Shown: in pieces, positions 37,301-49,700 of the stretch
Numbering within the stretch: the first letter of the stretch is position 1
How the letters are laid out: the number at the start of each line of letters is the position of its first letter
Source: Chaetorhynchus papuensis
Lineage: Eukaryota > Chordata > Aves > Passeriformes > Rhipiduridae
Length of the DNA stretch: 64,000 nucleotides
Direction: 5' to 3'
Assembly: GCA_013396525.1 (NCBI GenBank)
Contig: VWYX01000734.1
Coordinates: 186,001-250,000 of the forward strand
Made by a program: the position numbers and the translations under genes
Notes under the pieces: generated by a model
Told to the model about the DNA's origin: nothing
What the model saw: the letters and a program-made list of their open reading frames with translations, nothing else
Databases searched by the model: none

Positions 37301-40300
37301 GTTCAGGTAATGCTGATTCTGGAGGAAATGTGAGTCAAGCAATGTAGCCGTTAGCAATGAATGCAGCCCTGCTCCAGTGCCTGCTTCTGAACATGCAGGG
37401 GAACACCTTGGGAACTCCATTCCCACTCTGCCATGCTTCAGTGAGCAGCTGACTCTTGCTGTCCAAAAGCAGAGGACAAATAAAACAGAAAGGAGAGAAT
37501 GAGCTAGATAAATGGACAGGTATTGTGTGGTTAGTATCAGATTTTTCCTGATAATATTGTATATGTACCATCCTCATAAAATTGTAAAACAGACAGAAAG
37601 AGAAGTCAGTGAAATTTCTTAAAAAAAAAAAAAAACCAACATGGCACAAGAAGGGAAAGGAGTAAAAGGAGTAAGAGACAGAGATATTCCTGCAGCCACA
37701 TTTCCTCATACAGATGTGAGAACTAGCTGAAGATTAAATTAATCGAGGAGTGATCCGTGTGTGAGTTTATGTGCATATTTTATGCAGTCTCTAAACATCA
37801 GTACATGATAATACTGAAGAGGCAGTTTCTGGTAGGCAAAATTGTGAGCATTCTAAAATGAGTACTATGATCAACCTGCAGTATTTTGTGGTCGAATTGC
37901 ATAAAGAACATTACAGAAAAATATCCTTCTTTCTCCCTTCTGTTCAGTCTTCTAGGTGATACTGATTAAAAAAAAGTCACATACTTCCCCATAGCAGTTT
38001 TCCTTAAAGCTGACAACAGCTTTGAAAATAATGTTACTCAGTGGTTTATGTGACAAAGATGTCATTGACCAAATTCATCCTCAAATATCCCAGTCACTTG
38101 ATTCATGGTTTAACATTCAGCTTTCAGATCTTGGAAGTACTTATGCTGAAATCATTTACAGACACTTTGGAATAACAAGATGCTGACCTTCTGCCCTCAG
38201 GAACACCAACTGATAATAAGAAAGGACAGCTCAGCTGGACAGGTAGTCATCCTCATCTGGTATCACACAACCTGCTTTTGCTGCTATAAGCAGCAGGTCT
38301 CCATTTAAAAACATTTAGTTCAAGACAGTAAAGGAAAATGCTTCTGTACCTCACAAACCCTAGGTATCGGAGATTACCTGTCACTACCACTGCCACCTTC
38401 CTGCATGGTGAAAAATGAGGTAAGGGCATGAGAAAAGATTACAGTGCATTTTGGTTCCTGAAAGTACTAATAATAAGCCTGAGCACCTGTAACACCTGAT
38501 GATTTTTTTTTTTTGTGTGTTCTGAATGTGCATGGACTTGCCAGTAAGTTTAAATAACAAAAGTATTGATGATTGATTCTTTACAACCAAAGGAAAAATA
38601 ATCAGAAGTTTTTTCTGCTGCTGGAAGAGAAGACACAGTGTGTAGACTATGATGCACATATTAGTTCAGTGAGGGAACAAAGAAAGTAAAAGAAACCTCA
38701 AAGAAGGAGTCCCATGATAGTACACAGGAACCTTATCTTCCCTGTTCTGAAGGAAACACCATGGCATAAATAACATTATCACATGAACTTACAGCTCCCA
38801 TTTTCTTAAACTGAATATAATAGTTTTTGTCTTAAAAATATACTTCAGGTGACAAAATTTTATTATTGGTTATTATTTTCTACAGAGAGAAGAAAATGGA
38901 CAGTAAATACAAAAGGCATCATAAACCTGTGAAGAGGGCAATGAGAACTTTGATACTGTGCCTCTATTTTTTAGCTATCCTTGTGAAATCAATGTAAGTT
39001 ATCATCTCCAGCCAAACTGTTTGCTTCAGAGATTCTCCATTTTCCCCAGAGGTTTCCTGACAAATCCTCAGGATGGCAGGAAGCCAACATTCCTACTTCG
39101 AAAATCCATCAAAAAACCTTCATTTCAGTCCCAGCCCAAAGGTCATAAAATTTTTGAACTATAAACTGAGAAGAGCTTTGGAGAAGAGCATGGAAACAGT
39201 CGTGGATAAATTGGGACTACAGCTGTGGCTCTACACGCTGTGTAAAATCCGAAAGTCAAAGAAAGCTTTGTGCAATACATCAGCTTAGCACAAAAGTAGA
39301 AGAGCAGATCAAAATATGTGTATGCCAGGTGGAACCTGAGAAAACATCCATCTAAAGTCCCATCCAAGTGGACGTATCAGCTGCAATGCACTGTATGATG
39401 CACAAAATGAAACGCAGGCATCGCAAGAAATTTGCTACATGAACTTGTATTAGGCCACTCAAGTAAAGTCAAAATGTCTCACAAAGTCACAAATACTGAT
39501 TTTATATCTTTTTTTTAATCAAACATTTATTATTTAATGAGCTACAATTATATTACACAGATTCCATGTTGAATGTTGACGCACAAAACTCCTTCTTGTC
39601 ATTTTCTTTTGTTCTTATAATGGTGCTTAATTTGAGCTTAGATCAAATGTGCAGAGATTTGGTGATCTGAAAAAGAGAAAGTTACTTGTTAATTCCATAT
39701 TTATTTGTACATTGGTCATGTAAGATTGTGAAATATTATTACACTTTTAGATTTGAATTAGTTTGAATTTTTTCCTCACTGAGCTCAGGAGCTGGAAAGA
39801 CAGTTGATAGTTGAGCATGATGCTGAGAGTTTCAAGTTTCCTTACTAAAAGCCCACCCAAATAATCAGTAGAAATAGACAAAATAAAAGACAATATTAGA
39901 GGAAAAAAAAATGCAAAAATCAAAGTGGAGCAAAGGTTCCTGAGGTAGTACAAACCTCATAATCTGAAAATTATATTGCAAGAGAAAGGAAATAAGGGAA
40001 GTAGGAATGGGAGAAGAAAAACACCACAATAAAAAAGAAAATGAAAAGGGGTGTGGAAAAAGAAAAGCCCATTTTTTTAATGTGCAGAGAGAGACAAGAC
40101 TATTTGTAAGGAAACACAAATTTTCAGCATGGACACACTGTATTTTGGTGAACTTTCTGAAATAATTTGCTAGATAACTAAGATATTCTAACAGATACAG
40201 ATAGAATAAAATACTACTCTTTCTGCCTTTTAGTTTTCAGCCTGATGGTCTTAATCCTGAAATCCACCCTTTATGGCTCCTTGACAAATGGCTGAGAAAA

Positions 40301-41669
40301 CTTCAGTCCTGTCCTTCACAATCAGCCAAGTAAAGACCACTGAAGTGTTTCAGAGAACCACCTCATGCAGGGACTACGAGACACTCAAAACATTGCAGAT
40401 ACATAAAATGCAGTACCTTGACTGAATCTTCTGCACTCTCCTGTTGGACCCCACAGAAGTCGTTCAGGACTCTCCTAATTTCTGTGGATTCCAAATGCTC
40501 TTGATGGACATTCTTCTCTTCAGACCTTCACCTTCAGGCTAATTAATGTTCTGTATTGCATTTTCACACGAGTTCCAAGGCTGGTCTTTAGGTTTTGAGT
40601 ACATAATCACATATAACACAGTAGATACAGTGTGAGTATCTTCATACCCTGAATACAGTCCTGAATGACGGATCTTACGGATGGATTGATGCTGAGCCAC
40701 CATGTCCCTGGAGAGCAACCCATTCTGCCTCTGAGCATGACCTCTACAGAGGGCATGGGAGAAGGTAACAGGCATTGAGAAAGTGCAGAGTGACTTCTCA
40801 CTGCAATTTTTTGCCTGCCCAGAGGCAGCATTTGGAGAAGAGGAGAGCGTTGATGCTTGGCACTATATAAACGTGACAAAAAGTTCAATAATGGTTATAT
40901 AAGCCTGTAAAATGGTGATGGAGACCAACATGTATTTTGCTAGAGAATTCATGAAGAGGTACAGCACTGGGAAAAGAACTCAAAATTTCCTAATTACTGA
41001 AATGCTAAGAGATCTATGAGCTCGCTGGGGAAGAGAGGCCTGCAAAGAAACATGTATTTTGCTAGAGAATTCATGAAGAGGTACAGCACTGGGAAAAGAA
41101 CTCAAAATTTCCTAATTACTGAAATGCTAAGAGATCTATGAGCTCGCTGGGGAAGAGAGGCCTGCAAAGAAACATGCAACAGATGCCACAACATACAGAG
41201 AAAATTACTGCATTTAAATCAGCCCAGCTGAGAAAGTAACATGGATAGAATTTACAAACAGCCACAAATTTCCTATGAATACTGACATACAAAGTAAGTT
41301 AACTGATCCTGGAGAGCATTCTCTGCAAAAGACGGGTGTTAGGGATCACTGCACATGCTCAAATATACCAGTAAATTCAAAGTGATCAACCAACTTCCTT
41401 CTGAAATGAAAACAAATGTAAAACTGCAAAAGACATGCAGAATTGGATTCAGAGCCTCTCTTCTGTAAAGAACCATGGTGTTCACAAATTTTCATAGTGT
41501 TGTATTCATTCAAATATACCTTCAGTTGTATTTCTCAAGGTGGCTAAAACCTGGGAATTAACCAAAGCAGGTTGACTCTTTTCCACAGTGCAGCAAGCCC
41601 AGCCAATCCTCTAACATCTGCGCTCTATCACAGCTGTTTTTTACATATGCCATGCAAGGAAAATCTCAC
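34325..41669 (-). other. CTNND2: CTNND2 intron (7345 bp)
   Basis: GTGAG donor at the 41670 side and CTGCAG acceptor at the 34324 side. It is AT-rich with no further exon or RNA gene that I can support. The stretch 35.3-36.4 kb looks like unidentified, possibly repeat-derived sequence. An exact 122-bp tandem duplication lies at 40927-41176. Open frames here are short and have no recognisable similarity. Confidence 0.85.
40927..41176. repeat. Perfect 122-bp tandem duplication
   Basis: Copy 1 is 40927-41048 and copy 2 is 41049-41170. The first 6 bp of the unit (AACATG) recur at 41171-41176. The unit begins AACATGTATTTTGCTAGAGA and ends GAGAGGCCTGCAAAG. I compared the copies base by base and saw no difference, so the event is recent or is an assembly artefact. 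The sequence is unique-looking intron DNA with no open frame of note. Confidence 0.95.
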
Positions 41670-41801
41670 CTGTCATGGTGTCTTTCCTAGAAGTGTGTTC
41701 TCCCTTACTTCCATGGTAAGTGGCGTTAGTTCCAGTTGATTCATAGTCTGTTTTTCTTTCTTTTAGGCTGATCATTTCCCGAGGTGAGGCTGGGGCACTT
41801 G
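41670..41801 (-). CDS. CTNND2: CTNND2 internal coding exon, third from the end
   Basis: This 132-bp minus-strand exon completes the split codon from the exon at 45906 (G plus CA gives Ala). It encodes SAPASPREMISLKERKTDYE and continues through NATYHG and KGEHTSRKD. The acceptor is TATCTAG before CAAGTG, and the donor is GACAG before GTGAG. It leaves one base over, matching the next exon. The sequence is close to delta-catenin of other vertebrates as I remember it, with conservative changes such as Ser or Thr at a few positions. It is a hydrophilic, Ser/Thr-rich tail with a TDYE tyrosine context that could be a kinase substrate; that last point is inference. Confidence 0.95.
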
Positions 41802-44800
41802 CTAGATAACAAAAATGGTTTGGTTTTGTTTTTTTTTTAATCATATATGATGACTGAATGTAGGGTTTAACTCTTGAATAAGCATTTCAGTAAAGTTTAT
41901 ATCTGTTAGTTTTCTAACATGAAGCTGATAGAAGAAACACTACCACATTATGGAGGAAAAGAAAAGATGATGTTATTTCAAGGGCAAGACAAATGTATTC
42001 ATTGGACAATAAACTGCAAACATAATTTCATTTCTGAATGTTTAATTTTCTTTTACTTACATCCGACATCTAAGATGATCACTATTAAAAAAAAAAGTAC
42101 AACAATATTTTTTTTCCTTTTGCTTTTCAGTTTTTTAAATTGTCAAAATTTTCTGTTATGGGCACTTCCATTTTTTCCTCAAAATGGTTACTTTATTTCC
42201 ATTGAAAATAAACACTGACTGTACACTTTCAGCTGTGTGGAAAAACCCTAATAAAATGGTTTCTTCCCTTTTCTCTTGAAAATAAACAAACAAATTATTG
42301 TAATGGCAAAGGGAGGAAAAGAAAGCCTTTTTTTCCCTAGAAGACATATACCAAAGAATGCATAACACTGAAAGTTAACTCATATAATTTATCTGTCTTT
42401 AAATAACTGTATGTGTGAACAACTGCCATTAAAGCAACAACCACTACTTTAAGCTATTTTTATTAAAACTAAATCCCTCATCACCCATACTCATGGGATG
42501 GCTAAAAGGAGGAAAGCACAGCTGATGAAAGAGAGAACCGGGTTTTGCAGTCGAGTCTCACACACTGGAGAATGTGAAGGTGATCACTGGCACTGATCAT
42601 GAAGCCTTAGAGCTTGCAATGTTTAGGAAGGGGAGAAAAGCAAATGAAAAAATAATGGCTTTCAAGTAAACTGACTTCAATGTACGTAGGTGCTGGCAGA
42701 TAAAGTGCACTTTCCCTGTTGTGGAGGGCAGGAGAAGGAACACAGGGTCAGTGGCAGAGCCCCCCAGAGCCTCATAAGGGCACAGTGGTACAAAAATTAC
42801 TGAAGTGCTGGTGCTTACCCCCACACAGTCCCCTGCCTCCACCCAGGTATTTGATATGTCAAAAGAAGCTCAAAAGCATTAACGATGCCTTTGTTTAAAA
42901 TCAAGGAAAAGAAAAAAATTAAAAATGTAACACAAACTCTTTGTGAAGCTTGACCTTGAGGCACATCTTCCAGCATCTCTAATCTATGTTACATGTTTTA
43001 GTTAAGCAATGGTGAAGCACTTCCACTTAACTATAGAGTAGGGAAGCACAAGTGACGTTGAATTCTGCTACAATTGGTTTTGCTGGCCCTTGCCTCTGAA
43101 TTTACAGAGCAAATGCAGGACAGATGTTCTTTCTTAGGAAGCCATTAGAATAGGGGATTGCTTTTAAACTGTTTGTCAATAGTGATGTAAATCTAAAGCT
43201 GATAATCCGGCAGATATAAAGGAACATGACGTTAAAACTACCAAATCAGCTAATGGCAGCTTGAGTCTAATGGGGAGCAGGCCAGAACACAAACCTTGAA
43301 AAAGCTGCTAGCAGAGAGACACATTTTGTTTCACATACTCTGGTAATGGTTATAAACACTCTGGTGTTTTGAACAAAATTGACTGAATCAGACAAAACCA
43401 TCTCTCTCTGTTTCCTGTGGGAATTCTCTCTCTCTTCCCATGAGAGGAAAACTACTTTCTGGCAAGTGTTAAAATGCAGAAGCACCCTCTTTCAGAGTTT
43501 TTACTGGAAGCAAACATGAAGTCTTTGGTTGATATTAGGCTGAAAATTGATATAATGTCTTTCTGCTCTTATTTTTAAAGGACAGAAAAGAATACAGAGC
43601 TCTCCACACTAGTCTGAGTCTGTTATCACCCAGTCCTAGGGATGGATGGGACGGTGTGAGTTCATCTACTTCAACTCTTACCTCAAGGTAGTATCCAGAA
43701 TACCAATATAATTCTTGACAGATTTTAATCTGAAACTAAAGATCTCTAATGACAGAGATCACATAACTGCTCCAAGCAGTCTGTTCCTGTGCTTTCTTTC
43801 CCCACTGCTAGGAAATGTTCCCTGATGTCTAGCCTGACTCCTTGCTGCTCATTACTTCCATTTGTCTGCTATGAAAGCAGAAAAAGTTCACACCATTCCT
43901 CTTCACGGCTGGCTGTTACGTGCTTGAAGACTTGGTGTGTACCTCTTCCCACTGTCTTCATCTCATGTCTCTTTTACTTGAGTTAAACAATTACAGTCCA
44001 TTCAGTATATTCTCATGCCCTAATTTTTCCACTTTCCAATTCATGTGTGCGACTGACAAAAATCCCCAAATACTTTCTAAAGAACTTTCATCTAACCAGA
44101 CAGTCTCCTTATAATTTATTTTTAAAGTATTGGATTTTTTTTTTTTTCCTCTGAACATTACCTCCAATTTCTCAGGATCACTTTGAATTTCAATAATGCC
44201 CTTCAAAGAACATGAGTTTCTCCCAGGTTTATTGTCACCCACGAAGGTAATAGGTAACAGGTAACTTTTGCATTTTGTCTGGGTCATTACTAAAACCACA
44301 GAAGAGTACTGGACCCAGGCAAAGCCCCAGGCAAACCATTCTTGTATTTTGGCAATAAACAATACCCTTGCTGTGTGAATGGTTTTCAGTAAGTTTTTTA
44401 TTTACCACACATGATGTTTTCTGAACTGTTTGCTAGCTTGCCTTAGCTTGTCTATAAAAATGTCATGTGCAAGATTCTTACTGATTATAGGATACTGACT
44501 TTTCTTTCCACAAAGTGCTTTGACTGTGTTGTAGTCTGAATTCAGATGGATTTAATAAGAGCAAATGGTATTGAACCAACGCTTGCATTTGATATGGATA
44601 CTACCAGACACACAGCAACTTACATTATTATGTAGAAATAGATGCTCCTAGAGTAAAGTAGTATCTTACGTTCCTACTACCTTTGAGGTGCTTGGGTTGT
44701 GATTATTTGTTCCAGCAATTTTCTGTACTGACACTGAGCTGACTGATGTGTAATGACATGGGCTCTTCTTCAGGAACAGTCACTATTATTTGTCCTTTTC

Positions 44801-45905
44801 CAGTCTTATGATAACTGATGATGGCAGTAAAATTTCATCCAAAATTTAGAATAGCAGAAGTGAGAAGATGGTTCTGGCAAGAGGCAGAACTAAGATCTCA
44901 GGGCCAGACATTTCAAGTACCGTGCACTTACAGTCAAAATGAGATTTTGGAGAAGAGAAAAAGGAACAAGAGCCCTTTATGGACTTGTGTAATGGCAGAT
45001 TTTAAAAACAGAATAGCAGCTCTCACTGTACTTCTGGCTACATTTTCACATCTCCTCACTTGTTGTTCTGTAGGACTAAGATGCAGCTTCAAGATAATTA
45101 ACAAAGCAATTTTCTAAAAAACAAACTATGGCATAATGGTAATGGCAATTGTAAGTTCCATCAATTTTAATCCTAAACTCTTGGTGTACCTATGGAATGA
45201 CAGCATTTGTTGATTGAATAAGTAGCAGAAAGGCCACTGAAAGACTGACATTGCACTGTTTATCTTGAAAGTTTTTCACTGGGAATGGCTTTATCTAATG
45301 AAGGTATGTTCTACCTTAGAATAAATTGAGGGGAAGATTACTTGATTTCTGAACAGAAACATTAATTTACACTATGGCATAAGTTGAGATACTCACATTA
45401 ATTCATTGTTCAGATCATACAAAATTGATAATAGCTGGTGTAAATGCACTATGAATGTCACAGGAAAACCTGCAGTCAAATCTGGGAAACTTACATATGC
45501 ACGTGTATACACACATTCCCAGACTAAAAGCTGGCAAAAAAGTAATGTGGGTCTTTAAACTTCTGCGAAGTGTGCAAAATGGTCACAAACCACATAGGGG
45601 CTTTCATGACTAGCAAAGTGAGTAACTACTAATGGACACCACAACCCTGAGATCTAGTCAGGTAAGCCCCAGCAGGAAAACACTTTGGGAGAATTCATGA
45701 CAAAAAGTTATGGAGTAATCTTTCTTCTGTAAAACTTTACCAGTGCTAATAAAAAAAAATTAAAATCCTGTTTTGAGGAGATAGCTTGGTGACAGTAAAG
45801 AATATGCTCTGTGCCCTTCCACCACAGTTAACAACAAACCCAGATGTCAGGGAAAGCGACGGTGACGGGTTGGTTACCTCTGTCTTTGCTTCGGCCCGGC
45901 CTTAC
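41802..45905 (-). other. CTNND2: CTNND2 intron (4104 bp)
   Basis: GTAAG donor and TATCTAG acceptor on the minus strand. It contains an ancient CR1 fragment at about 43.63-44.10 kb. The rest is AT-rich unique-looking DNA with nothing I can name. Confidence 0.85.
43630..44100 (-). mobile_element. Ancient CR1/L3-like LINE fragment, reverse orientation
   Basis: The plus strand shows decayed reverse-complement CR1 landmarks in the right order: CCTAGGGATGGATGGGACG, ATCTACTTCAACTCTTACC, AGCAGTCTGTTCCTGTGCTT, GAAATGTTCCCTGATGTCTA, ACGTGCTTGAAGACTTGG, and AGTTAAACAATTACAGTCC. It is much more diverged than the CR1 copies at 26.5 and 56.7 kb, and closer to the ancient amniote CR1/L3 type. The limits are approximate. 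Confidence 0.7.
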
Positions 45906-46032
45906 CTGAGCGGTTGTTCGGAGACATGCGCACGGGAGAGATGGAGGGCGTGCGGGATGAGGAGTACGGTCTTTGCCGATCCCGCTCTATTGTTGAAGAT
46001 GAGGCTACGAAGTGATACTGCGACCATCCGTC
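45906..46032 (-). CDS. CTNND2: CTNND2 (delta-catenin) internal coding exon, fourth from the end
   Basis: Read on the minus strand this 127-bp exon encodes 42 residues plus one base, starting DGWSQYHFVASSSTIERDRQ and ending ...SPNNRS. I recognise this as the segment just after the armadillo repeats of delta-catenin. The acceptor is TGCAG before GAC and the donor is CAG followed by GTAAG, so the exon starts in phase 0 and ends after one base of a codon. It is Ser/Pro/Arg-rich with SPVR and TPS motifs, typical of a regulated, probably disordered tail. It is CpG-rich compared with the flanking intron. The plus-strand open frames over it (45786-46169) are antisense shadows. In the family this segment lies between the cadherin-binding armadillo domain and the PDZ-binding C-terminus. 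The preceding exon should encode the end of the armadillo domain. I could not find it in the window. Confidence 0.95.
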
Positions 46033-46339
46033 CTGCAACACCAAGCATCGCGACAACCGTCAGTGAAAACGCCACACAGTTCCCTGCTCTAAGCAAAGTG
46101 TTTTCCTCTGGTGTTCTCACTACGGACACACCAGTAGGCTGCTGTCTTCCTCCTGCCACTGGGTGGTAAACATAGTTAGTGGTGCAGGACAGAATGTTCT
46201 GACTGTACTGACACAGCAAGATTAAAAATAAATGTAGAAAGTTGTATAAAAGAACACATCTCAGTGATGCCTTAGGTTTTAACTTTCATATTTTTCAAAT
46301 CCTGTACTGCCTAGTGTATAACTCTGAAGTTTCTTGTAG

Positions 46340-46708
46340 CTTGTTAATTCCTGCTCTCTTGTGCTGGGCAGTCATGACAAAGCCTCTCTGGGCCTGCTCT
46401 CCAAGGACACCAAGACCGTCCTAGGCCCAAAAAGCATAAACCAAAGAGCCTCTGAAAGGGGGGTAAGCTGAGAGGAATTACATCATTAAACTGAAGCTTT
46501 AATTGGAGAATTAACCCTGATATGCAAATGAACCAAACCTATAAAAGTGTGAAGAACTTGTGACCTGTCGTCCATCTTGGGGTCCATCTTGGCAGCAGCC
46601 TCTGGCTCCCCAGGGTGCGCCTTTGAGGGCCCTTCAAATAAATACCTACCTTTATTCCCTTACTCCTGTCTAGTCTCTGTTTCTAGGAGGCCTCTTAAGG
46701 CATCATCA
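46340..46708 (+). mobile_element. Solo LTR of an endogenous retrovirus (approximate limits)
   Basis: The stretch has the architecture of an avian ERV LTR on the plus strand. There is a U3-like part with an octamer ATGCAAAT at 46522-46529 and a TATA box TATAAAA at 46540-46546. A repeated CCATCTTGG motif lies around 46572-46592. AATAAA follows at 46637-46642, then a pyrimidine-rich U5 ending in AAGGCATCA. No internal retroviral sequence lies beside it, so it is read as a solo LTR. The 5' limit could be TGTAGC at 46335 or TGTGCTGG at 46360, and I could not identify a target-site duplication. It is antisense to CTNND2, and its near edge is about 300 bp from the exon acceptor at 46032. Confidence 0.6.
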
Positions 46709-49700
46709 GAAAGACTCAAATGATTAACAATGTTTTAGGCTATTTGTTTGATAGTTCTTTTCCATGCCTCTATTTTCACATTGGAAATGGCATTCTGGCT
46801 TGAAATGTTTTCCATTTTATAGGGAGGTTTTGGAGTAAGTAGATTGGGAAGTTCCAGGATTACCAGACTGCACATCTATTTAGCTTAGTTATACTAACTG
46901 CCCTTTTGTTCACACACGAGAGAAAAAGAATCAATGCATTTTCCTTGTTGCAGTTTTCTCCAAGGCGTACAGAAAGAAATTCTATACCTTATATTTAAAA
47001 CTATGTAAATAGTGACGTATTAAAAAAAACCAACAAAGTAATACAAATACTAGAAACAGCTAGTTCAAAAATAAAAAAAGGAAAGTTTAAATAATTCATG
47101 TTTTATTCCTGCATCATAACATAATGCAATAATTCAAAATAATGTACTCCACATTTTAAAAACCATATTACATATAGTCTGAAACTTTATGAGAGCATAA
47201 ACTAACTAAATCCATCAATTCCCTGTTGGGGTAGTAAAGAACATGCCCACCCTCTCACTGAGATACTCCAGACATCCAGCAATGAATCCCACCCTTTCTC
47301 TGCCTTTGCTGAAGGTATCTCTGCAAATTTGATCCATCCACAGAAACCATGGGCATCTGGCTCTCAGAAGAGAAGATGGCTTGACAATCTGCTTTCCACG
47401 AAACTCTTAGGAAAGAGAACTCAGCAAAACTGTGACACAGCAGGAGGAAAGAAGATACTCATACTTCTTGTAGAGGGAAATGCTATAAACAAATTAGGAC
47501 AGACAGAGGTGACACCTAACTACAGGTGACCAATGCCCGTACTCCTCATGTAATGCATTTGTACAAACAGGGGTGTATCTCAGCTGCAATTTCAGACAAA
47601 AATGAGGAAGAGTGAAATCTGGGCTATGGCTTTTACAGTACAGTCAGGACTTTCCCTGGAGTCAATAGTGACGGTTTGTCCTCTATTTTGAAAAAAGAAA
47701 TACTTAATCTTTAACACCACTTGCTTAAACCAAAATCTTCTATATACAGTCTTTCCAATCTATATCCAGACTCCAAAAAGCAGTTTCTACACAAGCCACA
47801 TCCTCCAAGCTAGAGGGAGGATTCATGAGAAAGAAAAAAAAAAATCTGTGAAGTTCTAACTTCTTAAATCAAATTGGAAATTACTATATATAATATGTAC
47901 ATACATATAAAATACATGTATTTTTAAAGAAGACATAAGAGTTCATAGTTATAATGAATAGTTTAAGTCCAATAATCCTATCCAAGCATCAAGACTACAG
48001 GTAACATAACAGCATTATTTTTTTATCTCTGGTTAACAATAACTTGTGCAGTGATTTCTCTATTATAAAACTGAAGGAGCAAACATGTGAGAAGACCATG
48101 TCTTTACCCTGATGAAGAAAAATCGTTTCCTTCTTTCTCCTTCTCTGGGATCAGAATTTCTTACCAGAAAGGTGACTATATCTCATTCTGTTGTCGTTTT
48201 CTGATTATTTATTTTCTTTTAAACAGACTCAAGAAGGGGAAGATATGAAGAGGACAGACTTTAGATCTAACAAAAGGAAAAGGGATGTGCTATTTATTAC
48301 TCTCTGTCTGCAAAAGTAAGAGACATCAACCATGCTTACATAGAGCAAGGTAGAAATGCTTCTAGTTTTGTAGATCATGATACACTCATGGCCAGGTATA
48401 TTCTCCTTTTGCACTCTTGCTTCCCTCAAGTAAAACCCTGGCATATGGTTCAGAAAAGAGTGATGAGAATCTTCCCCTAGGTCTTTCTTCTTGTTGTCTA
48501 TTCCATCTGTATTGTATACATTAATACCTGCAGCCTGGTTCTGACAGGAAGTGGATGAAAGAGATCCCTGACACCTGCACTGTCCCATGGACATGGCAGG
48601 AGTAGCACATGGCACCAGTTCTGCTGTGCAGGATACCAACAGGCACTTTGTCAGTGTTGCTTCCTCAGACACAGCACTGCAAGGTGCCTGAGCAGCAAGG
48701 AGCTCTGTTTGGGATGCTGGCACTAGCAGTCTTTTCTGCAGCTGATGTCTTCCCTTCTTCTCTTCCTTGCAAATTTTCATTTTTCTCTCTGGTGACAGTA
48801 GTGCTTATAATGAGGTCTTCAAAGAAATTCTGCTAAAAACTCTCAAGCTGGCAAGCCAAATCAGCTCAACAAGACAAGTGAGGCAAACAATAGACTCCAA
48901 GACAAGTATTGCAGTGACTTGGCAATGCTTTTGACTAAACAAGGCATACTCCTATCACTGTATGATGACTTTCATGGTGTTTTTCAACAGACTGAGGGCA
49001 GCTCCCAGACCTCACAGTATTCAAACCCCTAATACTTTAAGTCATCTATCTTTAGCTCCCTTCTGCTGCAAGGAATAAGATTTTCTCCTTGTAAAGGTTA
49101 ACAGTTGGTAAAAAATGTATTAAAACTATCTCCATCAACAATTCCAAAAGCTATTAGTGTTAAATATTGAAACTAATTTTTAAGAGCCTAAAGGGGGTAT
49201 TTTCAATTTAATGGCTACATAAATACCACCTGACATGATGGCTGCTTTCATTAGTTTGTTTCAGGTCTACTGCCTGTAATGAAATTTAATTAAATTGATT
49301 TGGGTACTTAAAGGTACAGTATACAGCAGTGTCCTGCAGAGAAGAAAGCTAAATCAAGACCAAAGTATGTAAGACTGAATTTAAGAAACCAATTTACTAG
49401 CTGCAAACGTGATCTAAGAGAGGAAGAGCAAGACAAAAGGATTTGACAAATTGGAAAGCAATTCACTGCAATTCTGTTACAGAAAGGGTATATTTGTTAA
49501 AGGGCAGTAACTAATTACAACCAGACTACAGAAATACCATTTTACATCCTTATTGTCTCTTCTAAGGTATCTTCTACTGGGCATTTGTCTATATTTTGAC
49601 TACACTGAATATATCCATTATACTATTATATCAATTATACTTCATAAAGTCCAAATGTTTAAGCTTGGGTTGCAGTGACATGTTTCTGACAATATCCTCT

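Noticed and set aside
45786..46169. 127-codon plus-strand open frame
   Set aside because: It overlaps the CTNND2 exon on the opposite strand. The CpG-rich exon removes stop codons in the antisense frames, so it is a shadow.
45902..46219. 105-codon minus-strand open frame over the CTNND2 exon
   Set aside because: It is in a different frame from the delta-catenin reading and runs through the acceptor into intron. The correct frame gives DGWSQYHF.
47455..47500. Minus-strand TTTATAG followed by codons for a SLYKK-like peptide, considered as the missing upstream CTNND2 exon
   Set aside because: The match is only a few residues, the frame breaks immediately, the donor would make an exon under 20 bp, and no armadillo-like sequence precedes it.
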